Assembly (NCBI GenBank): GCA_003508835.1 | Contig: PUFA01000027.1 | Coordinates: 4,712,001-4,776,000 of the forward strand | Direction of reading: 5' to 3' | Source: Eonycteris spelaea | Taxonomy: Eukaryota > Chordata > Mammalia > Chiroptera > Pteropodidae | DNA length: 64,000 nt | In this document: positions 23,401 to 35,604 of the stretch, piece by piece | Position numbering within the stretch: the stretch's first letter is position 1 | How the letters are laid out: every line of letters begins with the position of its first letter | Made by a program: the position numbers and the translations under genes | Notes under the pieces: generated by a model | The model's input: only the letters and a program-made list of their open reading frames with translations | Databases searched by the model: none | Told to the model about the DNA's origin: nothing

Positions 23401-26400
23401 ATAAAAAGCCTTCAAAAATGGTATCTGTAATTTGGGGGACGTAATCTATTACATGTAATTTACTTAATTCAAAAGAAGAAACATAGTATACCTAGTTTTT
23501 TCCCCAAATTTTAAGTGTCTCTTTTAAGATAATCATTTTTCTCTCAAAATTTAACTGTGTTCTTCACATATCACCTGAGTTCATGAGACACTGATTGCAG
23601 CTGGGTGAAGAGGACTAATAATATTGCCAAAAGTCCCTGATGGTTCAGAGATCATTTTTGTCCTAATGTTGCTCCTTAGCATATTGTACTCTATCATCTT
23701 GTGGCTACCTAGCATGAGTCCTTCGTACTCATCTTGTTTCTCTTAGTTTCCACTTTAGCTAAGTCATGTGTTCAGGAATAGCAGAATGTCTGTTTCTCTA
23801 TTTTGAGGATAACTTCGTATACTTACAGATGGGCCAGAGTGATTGAACTTGGCTGATTTAGTTAGAATGAATCCTATTGAAAAATAAATCCTATTTACTT
23901 GAGGGCTTACTATTCAGTAACAAACCTGTATTGTGAAGTCTTTTTCATTTAACTTTTAAATAGGAACTTTCATTCACATGGTTCACATGGTTTATTTCCC
24001 CCCTCATCCATGTCTTTGAGTTTCCACCACCCTATTCCTACCATCATGGAGTTAGCAGCATATTGTATAGGCAGACAAGCAAGAAATTCTAAAAAAGTCA
24101 GATAGTACACTCCAGGTCTTCTCATTATCAGTGATTCTTCGAGGGGTTGCAGGTTTCTTGGAGGAAAGTGTTTTAGAATACTGTCAGGGAGGCTTCAGCC
24201 ATGAAATTTTAATATTTACCAAAAGGAGGTATTAAAAAATTGAGAAACAGTTAAGGGAATAAACTGCTATAGACAAAATAAAATGGTTCCTTAACCTACT
24301 TCTTGGAATCTCTGTTGCAATAATCACCTGTGTGTGTTGCAACATCCTAAGGTTATTTATATGAAAATGTATACTGAAGTAGTTGAAATTTTCTATGTTT
24401 TGGCTACTTAGTAAAATATGTGTGTTGAAACTAACAGTAATACAGATGTATGTTGAATCCAGCCAAATAGAAATTACCCATTTTCAGGTTGTAACCTATT
24501 GCTTATAATTGTAGTATACCATTATAATTATATAGTGATATGTAGATATTATACATCATATATAATATTGCATAAATGTACAGTGTTTTTATACAATATT
24601 ATTGTGCAATGTATGTTGTAATAACATCCAAGACCTATATGAATAAAACTATTTGCATGCCTGCATTTTTATGAATATTATGGAAATGAATAAATTTATT
24701 TCTTAGTAATAATTTTCATAGCCCATAAACACTTAAATATTTGTATCTAAAATACCTCATCAGTGCTTTAGAAGTTTTCCCCTAAACAATCTGACTTTTT
24801 ATTTTTCATGAAATTGTTTTTCTATTTTAGCATACATTCCGTTTTCATTTTAAAGTCTGTAATCTCCATTATATAACCTTCAGTCTGTATGAGTGAGATA
24901 ATCTGCCCTCCCCTCTGCTGGAAGGGGGAATGTTTTCCTGTACCACCATGTAATTTGCTTTGCAACAATTATTGCTATTTGTAACCAGATCTTGTGATCA
25001 CAAGGCACATGTAGCTGAATTTAGAATCTGTTGAGAACACAGAAGGCAGTATGACTGTTTCTAAATGTCATTGAGTTAATGATTTTAACTCATAAAAAAT
25101 TTTAAAGTTCAAATACATCAATCCAAATCATTCATTTCTGAAACATACTTTAGCTAAATCCCTGAGTGTTCTGTTGCAAATAGCTGTCTTTATGTATTAT
25201 ATTTTCCTTAATCCCTGCAGTTTCCTAACCTCATTTCCAATGAGGTAATTTATCAAATGACTTATCTCTAGATCCTATTTTTTAGATCGTAGAAACCAAA
25301 TGTCATGTATTCCAGACAGTTTAGGGAGTCATACCTGGAAGCATATGGTGTCTTACAATTTTTTCCAGCTTTGATTAGGGAATCATAGATGTATATATGT
25401 AACTGGTATCATTTACCAATTATTGTAGACAAAATTTACAGATATTTCTTTGGTCTTTTTGGGGGCCTATTTTTCCTTTAAATAAGTACTGAAATAATTA
25501 ACCTTGAATCACAGAATAAACAGGGAGCATTATTTTTGTGTACATTATCTTAGGTATAGTTTTTGAGTTCTGATGTACTAAAAATGTATTTTCCCTCTAT
25601 TGCTTAAAATACGTTCTTAAATTTGTACCTTGAATAGGTTATAAAATAGAAGACAAAGAAAAGCAACATAGAACATGTTTTATTCATCTTGAAATGTTAT
25701 TTGAAAGTTTTCCTTAAGAAGGAATAAAGCAAGATATTAGTGCCAGTTTTAGCAGATTAATTTTCCTATGACAAATGACAGTAATCAATTGACTGTCTCA
25801 TTTTATCTCCACTGGTGACTCAAGTTTACATTTGGAAAAGTCACAGTGTATAAATTTATAATAAGAAAACAGAGAACAGATAGAAGGCTTTACAGCTGTC
25901 TTAAAAATTTTTTTGAAACAAGTGGGGTAGAAATAAATATATGTCATCCTTAGTTGTTCTCATGACTTAATCATACTGCTGAGAGTAAAGAAAATTGTCG
26001 AGCAGGTCAATTCCTCTAGGTCAACAGGTTCCAAAAGAAAAAGAAGTCTACAAATATCCTTGATTTGGAGGCAATAATTTCTAATTCCTAGCTCCTCCTT
26101 GGTCCACAGTATGTTCATCTGGAAAGAATTTAGTCATTTTTGAAGAGTTTCCAAGATGACGCAGCCCCTGATCCACTGTCTGCATCTCATAAAAGGTCAA
26201 ATACATGATCAGCTAAGGCATAACATTTTTGAGCCATATGGAAGAAATAATTGACTCAATAGGATCCTGATCACTTAAAAGAATAGATGCATCTCTTAAA
26301 AAGAAATGTTTTTTTTTTCTCATCAAGCTCAATGTTTTCATAATACTTAAAGCTTTTCAAAAGCTGAAGAAAATGTTAAAGTTTAAGTGAAAATGTGACA

Positions 26401-28339
26401 CTTTCTAATTTGCTATAGCATTATGCTGTTTATTTGATGCAGTTTGGCCTTAAATGTCATCATGTATTAAGTAGAGTTGAATTATTAAGATCTAAATATT
26501 TATTTCCTAAGTGAATATCTAAGTGTAAAATATTATAAATTATCTATCTTTTTAATTAACAATTATCCAATAGAAGAATATCTCTTTGCTCATTATCTTT
26601 CAAGATTCAGGTTGATATGATACCAAGATCTTTTAATGAAATCACTTAAACCTGTTATTATTAAATAAACTTTTAATTACCTTAAATTACTTTAAATTAC
26701 CTTAACATAACATTTTATGGTGAGAGATTTTTAATGGCCAAAATAATTGGCTTACTTTTTGGTTAATATTTCAAATTCCTGAGAAATATAGACTTTTAAA
26801 CAGGTGAACTAATTAAAATTACAGTGTCATCCATGGCATTACTTTAAACTATTTTACTGCTCACATATTTTTCTTTCTTTCTATTTATGACACTCATTGT
26901 TTTTTGAGAACTTTCAAAATTTTCTTTTATCATAAATACTACATTATATAGAATCCACAGAGATAATTCTTTACCTACAGAAATAATCATGTTGAAAAAT
27001 ATTTTTTTCATGTGTGAAAGCCTCTATATTTCAATCAAATCTTTAAAAAAATATATGAGGAAATACTATAGAACGTAGTGCCCTGCTTCTGACATTTTAT
27101 AATATGTAAAGAAGAAATGATGGCATGCTAATGACAATTTAATCCCTGCAGTCCAGGTGAATGTATTCATAGTCTACACCTCTGTTCTTGATTAGCCATC
27201 TCAAAACCGTGTGCTGTAGGTCAAATGGGGTCGTAAAGAACATAAGTGGCTTACCTCAAACTAACATTGCAATTAGAAATTAACTTAAAACATATGCTTT
27301 ATTAGTATTCTTGATTTAGCATCACCTTTTCAGGAAAAATAACCTGTGGTACCAGGACTATTAATTTTCTTTCAGCAATAGCTCAGAATTAAATTCCATT
27401 GTGAATTAAATAAAGAAGGGAACCAAATCGATGTTTCACTAAATAGAACCTACAGAATTTGGTTGCTCTTAATCATGGTGGATTTCTTTGAAACTTTAGA
27501 CTAATTAAATATTAAAAAATCTGAGTCAAGACATCTTTAGTCTTGAGATTATGAGAGATTATGCCAAACTGTCATATTGCTATTTTAGAGAGCAGGGACT
27601 TTGTTCATATGTATCCCTAATAATTTGCCCAGGACTTGCCACAAAATGTTTGTTGAGTGACAATACATACTAAATTAACATCTCAAAATTTGATAAATTT
27701 AGTAATACTACTAGTATATCACTCAAAGCATTTAACTCACCCTATGAAGAGATGTGTTTAGAGTTATTTTAATTTTGTCTTTGTCAGATGAAAATTAAAA
27801 TGATTGTTCAAAGAACATCTATAAAATTACTACCAAAGATAACCATTTGGTAGTTCGTCATCCTTCACATTAGAATTTAATATTATGAAAAATTCTATTT
27901 TCCTAATGAATTAAAGTTATTAGAATTCTGTACCCTATTGTTCCTTCTTTTCCTAGGTTCCTGGAAACACATGAAGCTAAATTTGATGCCTAATTATATT
28001 TCCTATTGAATGTGTTTATAGTTGTCATCTTTTTTGATGTTTTCCTTTTCATTTTTGTAGCCTAATCTGTTTTAGAAATGTGTGATATATGTTAGTAATG
28101 TCAGTGTTTTATCTCAGTTGTCCTTTGAGCTTTCAACGTTATTGATTACTCTTTGAACCTCTCCTTCCTTGCCTTTCATGGTAGTCTTTCAGTGAATAAA
28201 CACTGAGTGTGTACGAGGCCTTCAGGTGCCTTTGGGGTTCTCCAGACTCACTCTCTCACTGCTGTTTCCTAAATGTGTAGTTCCCCCCAGATTCTCTCAC
28301 TGGTTCTGTGGTTTTCTCACTCTGTTATCCTTTGATTTA
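23401..28339. other. Intergenic sequence, mostly unannotatable
   Basis: Across almost 5 kb I see no supported gene, RNA gene or clear transposon. The sequence is AT-rich (notably 24.5-24.7 kb and 26.3-27.1 kb). The stretch at about 27110-27240 (GGCATGCTAATGACAATTTA, CTTGATTAGCCATCTCAAAA) is less AT-rich and homeodomain-site rich and may be a conserved element. Confidence 0.4.
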
Positions 28340-28655
28340 GGAACAAAATCCCTTACTTGAAACTCTTGGGGCCAGATGTGCTTCAGAATTCAGAAGTTCT
28401 GGATTTTAGAACAGTCACAGCATATAGCTACTGTATGTTATGTAATATCCTCCCCAGAAAGCTACTGTCTTCTAATCAAACATTATTATGTCTACAGTGA
28501 AGCATATGAGTATTTACAACAAGTGAGATGAAAACTATAAGTAGCCTCATAATTATCAGGATGTTGCCAAATGAGTTTTGCCCCAAATTTAGGGAAAAAA
28601 TGGTTTCAAACCATTTTAGATTTTGAAATTGTAGATAAGGGATTGCTATATCTCT
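28340..28655. mobile_element. Tigger-like nonautonomous DNA transposon
   Basis: The left end AAAATCCCTTACTTGAAACT pairs with the right end in reverse complement (GCAATCCCTTATCTACAATT). Internal CAGAATTCAGAAGTTCTGGA and ACCATTTTAGATTTTGAAAT match the style of a common mammalian Tigger-derived family. Confidence 0.55.
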
Positions 28656-29059
28656 AAATATAACAATTGTCTCTCAAAGCTCTACCTGGTCCTACTATTC
28701 CACTACCTTCTGGGCATCTTTACTAAAGGACCCATCAACTACTTAAATTTATAGTGAAGTGAATTTATTGCCTCTTCACATTTTGACTCATCCTTGCTTC
28801 TTAGTCTGTTTAGCTCCTGGCATCATCACTGTGTCCTACAGAATCCAGTAGAATATATTCTGAACTCCTTGCCTCCTGCCTTTTGCCACTTCACCTGTTA
28901 CAGTTCAGGCCTTCATTACCTCTCCTGTTGGCCTGTGGCTTCTCAAACCAGGCTTGGATGGACTAATTTACTCATGCTACATTATGTTAGGCATCGAGAA
29001 AATACCAACAAGACAGATTTTTAAACTACAGGTTCTTCATTTAAGGACTGCTCCTGAGT

Positions 29060-29245
29060 GGGGAAGACTAATTAGAGGACTGATTAAATAAATTAGAGAA
29101 CATTTGGCACAATGGGTAGTTCATAGCCATTAAAAAGGATGAGATAGCTCTATATTTCAATTGCCAAAACATATCAAAAGGTAAATGCATGTTGCTGAAC
29201 AGTATATTGAGTGTTGGTGAGAGGTATAAAAACAAATAGAACACA
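29060..29245 (+). mobile_element. L1 3' fragment
   Basis: GAGGACTGATTAAATAAATT, TAGCCATTAAAAAGGATGAG and CATATCAAAAGGTAAATGCA follow plus-strand L1M 3' sequence in order. The copy is short and noncoding. Confidence 0.6.
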
Positions 29246-29514
29246 AAGTGACGAACTCTGCTTGCCTAAGTTAGGGAAAGCTTAGAGAATGTTTTCCTTT
29301 GGGCACAGAAACAGACACTTCAGTAGCAGCAAAACAGCAAATTCAAGGGCATCCAGATCTTAAAGGGTCCAGTGTGTTCTGGGAATGGCAGCTCAGTACT
29401 GGAGGGTAGCTTCAAGGGAGGATAGAACATGGACTGAGGTGGATGTGTGATGTGAAAGGCTTCAACTACTAATTAGATACATGGACCTCATCTAGACAGG
29501 ATTCTCTGGAGATT

Positions 29515-29935
29515 AACTTTTTTAAAAACACATTTTTCATTTTGGAATAGTTTTAGATTTACAGAAAAGTTATGAATATAGAGTTTTTGTATAATCCCTC
29601 ACCTTTTGCCTCCCTTTATGTTATCTTACATTACCATGGTACATTTGTTAAAACTAAGAAACCAACATTGGTTTCATTAACTACTCCAGACTTTAGTCAC
29701 AAGGTTTTCCATCAATGTCATTATTTTGTTCCAGAGCCAGTCCAGGAACCCACATCATACCGAGTTGTCATGTCTCCTTTGTCTTCTTTGCTCTGGAAGT
29801 TTCTTTGTTTTTCATAAGCTTGACAGTTTTGAGGGGTAGTGATCAGTTTGTAGAATGTACCTCATTTTTGATTTGTCTTGTTTCCTCATAAATAGGTGTT
29901 AAGGGATTTCTTCATTAAGGTGTATTGGCCAGGTT
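29515..29935 (-). mobile_element. L1 (L1M-type) 3' region fragment
   Basis: Reversed L1 landmarks are clear: TTTTAGATTTACAGAAAAGT, CATGGTACATTTGTTAAAAC, AGAGCCAGTCCAGGAACCCA and GAGTTGTCATGTCTCCTTTG. The overlapping 81-codon open frame is fortuitous. Confidence 0.75.
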
Positions 29936-30204
29936 TGTACACAGTAAGCTTCCCGGGAAGTTTTCCCCTTTCTACACTTCTTTGGTTTTTAAAATTTATA
30001 GTATGATGATTACAACTGATGTTTAATGCAACTGTGTTGGCTGGGTCATAGGAGCAAGCTGGAAACAAGCAGGCCAGTTATAATTAGGGCTGTTGCAATA
30101 GCTCAAGTAAGAGATGACAACAGTTGCTTGAAATTATAAGTGGCAATTATAGTGAAAAGGATTGCTGGGATTCAAGCTTTCTGGGCAGTAAGGATGGCTT
30201 ATGG

Positions 30205-30905
30205 CAGTTTTAAAAGAAACGGGGCAAATGAAAACCATAATGAGGTATCACTTCATGCCAAAATAAAAAAATCGGATGTAACAAGTATTGGGAGGATGTG
30301 GAGAAATTAGAATCCTTAAACACTGCTGCTGGGAATGTAAAGTGGTACAGACATTTTGAAAAAGTTTGGCAGTTCTTCAAAAAGTTAAACATATTTACTA
30401 TTCTACTTCTAGGTATACCCAAGAGAAAAAAAACGTATATACAAAAACTTATACATGAATATTCATAATATTATAGCCAAATGGTGGGAGCCACTCAAAA
30501 ATCCACCAAATGATGGGTTAAAAATGTGCTATATCCATACAATGGAATAGTATTTGGCCATAAAAAGGGAAGAAGCCCTGATACATGCTACAACATAGAT
30601 GAACCTTGAAACATTTATCCTAAGTGAAGTCACAGAAGACCACATATGGTTCTATTTATATGAAATGTTCAGAATAGCAAATCTATAGAGATCGAAAGTG
30701 GTTTAGTGGTTTCTTGGAGCCAGGGAGTGGGTGGGGTGGTGGGAGGATTAGGCCATGATAGGTAGATAAATGAATGGTACAGGGTTTCTCTTTTGGGCGA
30801 TATACTAAAATTGATTGTGACGATGGTTGTACAACTGTGAATATACTAAAGCCACTGAATTGTATACTTAAACTAGGTGAATTACATCTTAATAAAACTA
30901 CCAAA
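30205..30905 (+). mobile_element. L1 (L1MA/L1MB-like) 3' end
   Basis: A well-preserved plus-strand L1 end: CATAATGAGGTATCACTTCA, GGGAATGTAAAGTGGTACAG, TACAATGGAATAGTATTTGG, ACAACATAGATGAACCTTGA and TTGTATACTTAAACTAGGTG, finishing near TTAATAAAACTACC. The 3' UTR is present but ORF2 is broken. It is the least diverged L1 in the window. Confidence 0.85.
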
Positions 30906-31676
30906 AAAATCAGGGAACACATGGCAGGGCAGCTATACTCATTCAAATTACACTCGTTTGAACTAAAGTGCTGGTGGTATACCAGAGGCAATGATGCAGT
31001 GAGGTTGGAACTAGAAATATGAGGCACTATAAATAATCAGTATAGAGGATTCATTTGATGGAAAGTGCAAATACCATATTCATTTAGTCCAATTTACTCA
31101 ACATAGTATTGCAGGGAAGGTTTCAAGCAGGGCATCTTCAACATTTCATAGCTTAATTTTCAGAAATTAACATAATTGAGGACTAACTCCATTCAAGTCA
31201 ACACTGTTATTAAGACTGGCTGATGTCCCTCAATTTTACCAACGTTCTCTTTACTTCCTATAATAAAATGTTTTACCATGATTGGCTATGTCATGTTCAA
31301 GTAATTTGTAGAATATTTTGGGATGAAAGTCACAATTGAAGATGTTATCAATCAATTTAAAAGAAGTATTTTCAGTATAATTTATGATCTAAATGGACTT
31401 ATAATTAATTTCCTTAAAGTATGGTTCAAGCCGTAAAACCTGACTGGCCATAGAGGTCACCAGTTATTTGGCATTACTCTCTCTCCTACGGTACCACATC
31501 GGTACCTGTCCACCCCCAATGTTACGTGGTGGTATGAAGTGCAAGTAAACAGGAATTTCATACTAAAGATGACAGTTGAAAGGAAGAAAAAGAATCAAAT
31601 GAGTTCACTGTGTTATTAATCTGGTATCTCTTATTTTGCACTAGTAAATGCTCAGTTTTAAAATCTTAAGAGGTAC
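30906..31676. other. Intergenic sequence with nothing recognised
   Basis: No supported gene or named repeat is seen between the L1 end and the ERVL LTR. Confidence 0.5.
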
Positions 31677-32185
31677 TGTGATGGTCATGTGTCGACAGGC
31701 TAAAGGACACTTAAATAACTGGTAAAACATTATTTTTGGGTATCCAGGATGGTATTGCTGGAAGAGATTAGCACTGGAATCAGTAGATTAAGTAAAAAAG
31801 TTGGTCCTTACCAAAGTAGGTGGGCCTCATCCAACCATTGGGGAGCCCAAATAACAAAAAGGCAGAGGAAGGACAGGTTTGCTGCTTTTGAGTTGGGATG
31901 TCCATCTTTTCCTGACCTTAGACATTGCAGCTCCTGGTTCTGGGCCATTGTACTTGGGACTTATACTAGTGGCCTCCAGTTCTCAGGTCTTTGACCTTGG
32001 ACTGTGAGTTACATCATCAGCTCCCTGATTCTCAGGCCTTCAGACTCAAACTATATTACTCCACCAGCTTTCCTGGTTCTCCAGCTTGTAGGTGACAGAT
32101 CGTGGGACATTTTGCCTCCATAACTACGTAAACCTACTCCTATAACAAATCTCCTTATAGTCCATGGGTTCTGAGTTTCTACTAT
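31677..32185 (+). mobile_element. Solo LTR of an ERVL-type endogenous retrovirus (MLT2-like)
   Basis: The element begins TGTGATGGTCATGTGTCGAC and contains TGGTAAAACATTATTTTTGG, GGAAGAGATTAGCACTGGAA, GTGGGCCTCATCCAACCATT and CTTTCCTGGTTCTCCAGCTT in consensus order. It ends near ATAACAAATCTCCTTATAG. There is no internal viral sequence, so it is a solo LTR. It lies about 260 bp beyond the RPA3 poly(A) signal on the opposite strand. Confidence 0.7.
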
Positions 32186-32424
32186 AGGTACTCGCAAATT
32201 ATAGAAGATGTAGGATTCTGTTTGCTCTTTTAATAAATCACAATCATTTTTTCATAGTGTTGTCAAGGAAATAACGTGGTGTATAGTTCATGAGTAGTAA
32301 GTACATTTTTAACACAGTTGGCCTGGGGTGTCATTTGCTAGGTCTAAGTTCTGACCTTACAGCTATGAAATTCCAAGTGTGAGCTTTAATACCTGACTAA
32401 ACTAAAAGGAATGAAATGACCAAT

Positions 32425-32678
32425 AATATGTACCATTTAAACTTTTATTAAAACAAAACTAAACTCAGAAAATTGCTCTTGCATCTGTTCTGACCATATG
32501 CCAGAGAAGTGATTCTTTATGAGATGCAGGTGAGGACTGTCAACATACCAATTCCATCAAAAATAGCATACTGGAATATCTAATAAAGTTAGGTAAAAGA
32601 GAACAAATTAAATAATAATTTCTCCCTCAAATATCAGGGGCCTTAACAGTCTTCAATGCAGTTGATCTGCAATCAGGA
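32425..32678 (-). other. RPA3: RPA3 3' UTR with AATAAA poly(A) signal
   Basis: On the minus strand an AATAAA lies at 32449-32444 in the context TTTTAATAAAAGTTTAAATG, about 230 nt after the stop. No other canonical hexamer lies between the stop and it, so cleavage near 32425-32435 is likely. Confidence 0.75.
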
Positions 32679-32761
32679 TCAATCATTCTGTACAACTCCC
32701 CAAGGAAAATACTGAGGGAACTCATGGATAATTTTCACAGCTTCATTGTAAAGTCCAAGAT
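32679..32761 (-). CDS. RPA3: RPA3 last coding exon (C-terminal helix) and stop
   Basis: After acceptor GTCTTTCAG the frame reads (D)[18 protein letters not shown] and ends [11 protein letters not shown] at 32681-32679. This is the amphipathic C-terminal helix used for trimerisation. The final residues are aromatic- and tryptophan-containing and differ from the human tail. Confidence 0.95.
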
Positions 32762-35201
32762 CTGAAAGACACATTTTAGCAAACATTTAATCTACAGTGG
32801 AAAGTTGTAACACCAATTATTATCTGGAAGATTTCTACCTCTTTCTCTTTTCCTTTTAGAAGTCAACTTATTTTCACAATCCATCTTCTAAAATTGAGAC
32901 ATTGGTCATATTTATTTAACTGTGGCTCCAAAAAAGAAAAGACTTAGAGGTGCAGGAGACCATCTATCGTACAGGCACAGTTCCTGCCTGGTTGTGTTCA
33001 GGTGCTATGCATTATTTGAGGCCTTTAATCCAGACATTAAAACAAAAAAGATGAACATTTTTGTTCTATTTTAAAAATTTCTCTTTCCACAAATATTAAT
33101 CTCTACTGAGTTTCCTACGTATAGTGCACTACTTAGAAGCAGGCCAAAATATCCTCCCATTTTCCCTTGGGATCAGAAAATTCGATAGAATTTGAAAATA
33201 TAGCAGGACTGAGACTCAAGACCTAAGACATAATAAGAATAAAACTGTTTTCCTCCTAAATATATAAAACTAGAATGCTTTATTTACCAAAAGGATGGTT
33301 ATCTTCTTTAAACTGGACATAAGATGTACACATAATGGTTGCCTTGGCTGTTACTTTTCCAACTATTTCCATGACTCCAGAGATTTCTTCATCAAGCTAA
33401 CACAAAGAACAAAATGTTAACTTCACACTATCACATTTTCAGTTGATAATTAACTTGAAAAATTGGTATAGTCTACTAATCTTTCATTTCATGTACCAAA
33501 GTAATTAAAAAATTTACCAATGCAGAAATTTAATTGCAACTTAAAAAAGTTTGATTGAACACTTATGGTCAGCATGTCACAAGTCCTGTTATTTTTAGCA
33601 TAGGTCCAAAGATACAGTTAAAGTTTAAGTTGGAAACAAAACCATTTAAAGATACTGAGGATGCCTAGAATTTCTACAAGGAGTAATCTGTTTAAAAGGA
33701 CTCACTGAAAAGAACCTAGTATCTAAGGAATGTAATAAAAAATCATGGAGCCCCAAAAATCCTTTGTTAGACATGTTAAGGGACATAAATGTAAGAAGAG
33801 GACAAAAATTTAATTTTAGATCCAGGGAAGTTTTATAAGCTGTTCCTTTATACAACCACTCCAGGAATAGGAAATATCAGCAACAAACCAAAACAAGATG
33901 TAGAATTAACTATACTATACAGGAATTAATACTTAAACATACAGGTTCCATCAACTCAATGGTTCCACTTTTTCCTTCTCCATCTGAAAGGATAAACATT
34001 TTTCCACTGGGATGAATCTAAAAGAGAAACAGGATTTCAATCTCACATAAAAAACTTAAAATCTCATTAAAGTAAATATGTTTGACACAAGATATGCATA
34101 CTGACTCAAAGTTAGTACATGTGTACAAAGCAATTATTTTTGAACAGTTTATTTGGTTCAAATTATAATCTTGTGTTACTTTATCTGGTCCAACTACGTC
34201 TAGTTTAATTTCAAGTTCAGATAAACAATACTTTACAAATATGTCTTGTATTTTTATTTGCTAAATCTGGCAACGCTAGGCTAAGAAAAGATCAATGGGG
34301 TCCATATTACCTAAAAGTGAGATCTACTGGTATCTATGATTTAAATAGTACATTAGCCCCCTTAGGTATGTTTCAAAAACGGCATGATGAAACAAAGAAA
34401 GAACGGTTCTACTGTGAGACAGCTGCAGAGTGCAGCCAACTTTGTAACTTGCTGTGGCCTAGCCACTACTATCCAGTTTCCCTACCTGTGGAGTTGGAAC
34501 AAAACACCCGTTTCACCAAGAGGATGTATGGCCAAAATGAACTACTAAGCCTTTAACACTGGTTTTCTCTCTCAGCTTTCTCAGTTCACTGACTCCGAGG
34601 CTTTGGGCCTACTTCTCACCAGCAGAATGAAGGGGCTGCAATCAGACACTGGGCAAGATAATAGACTGCTATGGAGTCTGAGAGGAACAATCAAGGAATG
34701 TTTTATGGGGCGGTAACTTAAACAAGAAAACGAGGTTTGAGAAGAACGGCAGAAGGAAACAAAATGAGACTACCAGCTAAGCATGGCTAATGTAAAATAT
34801 CAGAAGGTAAATGTGGGGGCCATGTCCATAATTTCTTTTATAGAAACACAAACAGAACGGGGGACACTAGAATTTAGAACTGAGAATTCGAAACATTGTT
34901 ATTCCGCGCCAAAATGGGGCTGCAGTAGCTAAAAAGTGTGCAAAGTCCCCTTGTGCAAAACAAAGCAAAATAGAGCGCAGTGATGCTCTAAGTCTTTCTG
35001 TCCTCCTTCAACTTTCCGTTACCCACCGTGAGGCCACCACCTGGAGGTCTCGGGTCTCCCCCCAACTATGGGCCGGGGAACCGGGGTGGTGAGCACGCGC
35101 ACCTTTTCCAGCCTCCCTACGAAGCAGACCGGCCGGTCGATGAACTGAGCTAGCATGCTGGCGTTGACGCGCGACTTGGGCAAATCCATTACGTCCACCA
35201 T
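32679..35201 (-). CDS. RPA3: RPA3, replication protein A 14-kDa subunit, complete (121 aa)
   Basis: RPA3 (RPA14) is the smallest subunit of the heterotrimer that coats single-stranded DNA in replication, repair and recombination. It is one OB fold whose C-terminal helix packs into the trimer core with RPA1 and RPA2. On the minus strand the coding exons are 35103-35201, 33943-34017, 33288-33396 and 32679-32761, phases 0, 0 and 1, all GT..AG, giving 121 codons plus TGA, the normal family length. The protein starts [17 protein letters not shown], continues [20 protein letters not shown] and [20 protein letters not shown], and ends GVVQND. The ATG has a strong context (A at -3, G at +4); the frame stays open upstream but has no other ATG. 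No damage is seen. It is divergent from UMAD1 and convergent with MIOS. Confidence 0.97.
33288..33396 (-). CDS. RPA3: RPA3 third coding exon
   Basis: A 109-nt exon from acceptor CTTTGTGTTAG to donor TTTTG|GTAAAT, ending in phase 1. It encodes [15 protein letters not shown] through [10 protein letters not shown], the remaining OB-fold strands. Confidence 0.95.
33943..34017 (-). CDS. RPA3: RPA3 second coding exon
   Basis: A 75-nt exon between acceptor TTTCTCTTTTAG and donor CCT|GTATGT, phase 0 at both ends. It encodes [18 protein letters not shown] and TIELMEP, the central beta-strands of the OB fold. Confidence 0.95.
35103..35201 (-). CDS. RPA3: RPA3 exon with start codon
   Basis: It encodes 33 residues from [10 protein letters not shown] to VGRLEK, the N-terminal strand region of the OB fold. 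The donor is AAG|GTGCGC, a less usual GTG-type 5' splice site with C at +4. The exon lies inside the CpG island, and its 5' UTR extends right of 35201. Confidence 0.95.
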
Positions 35202-35439
35202 GATTGCGAAGCAAGATATGTAGACGGCGGCAAACAAGTGGAAAAATGAGACTGAGCGGCCCGCGGACGTCTGCGGATGGATTTCACTGGACCAATCGGC
35301 GGAGACCAGCACTCTTGCTCCACCAATCAAACGCTCTGAAATCTCGATCGAAATCTCGTTGTCTGCGTAAGAGAACACGAAAGGAGGGATGCGTCCGGAA
35401 GTGGGGATCCGCTGCTTAGTGACGCGCGGCGTCCCGGAA

Positions 35440-35604
35440 GTTGCTCTGATCTCCTGCGGAATGAAAGTGGAGGCGGGGCTTGGATTGGGCGGGGCCCGAG
35501 GCCCCCTATCTTGGTCTCGGGCCTCCCCGCAGCTGTTTGACCCCGGAAGCAGGGTTGTTAAGCTCTAGCGCGAATGCGGCGGGGGACTGCGGCGCCAGGC
35601 TCAG
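35440..35604 (+). other. UMAD1: UMAD1 inferred untranslated first exon
   Basis: The first UMAD1 coding exon (56181-56277) starts with an acceptor and a short 5' UTR, so an upstream noncoding exon is required. The best donor inside the island on the plus strand is GGCTCAG|GTACCT at 35604/35605. The left limit is only a guess at the transcription start just after the ETS/Sp1 sites. Confidence 0.45.

Larger units (their letters stand above)
32762..35102 (-). other. RPA3 introns (32762-33287, 33397-33942, 34018-35102)
   Basis: Three short introns together cover the gene outside the exons. I see no transposon I can name in them. The first intron (34018-35102) becomes GC-richer toward its right end, where it enters the CpG island. 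Confidence 0.85.

Noticed and set aside
24896..24936. CTCF-like site (CCCTCCCCTCTGCTGGAAGG)
   Set aside because: The order and spacing do not match the CTCF core well enough to call by eye.
30683..31027. 114-codon minus-strand open frame
   Set aside because: It overlaps the 3' end of a sense L1 copy on the other strand and adjacent noncoding DNA, with no codon signature.
35202..35378. In-frame N-terminal extension of RPA3 upstream of its ATG
   Set aside because: The frame stays open for 59 codons upstream, but it contains no ATG (only a GTG at its far end). The annotated ATG has a strong context and gives the exact family length of 121 residues.
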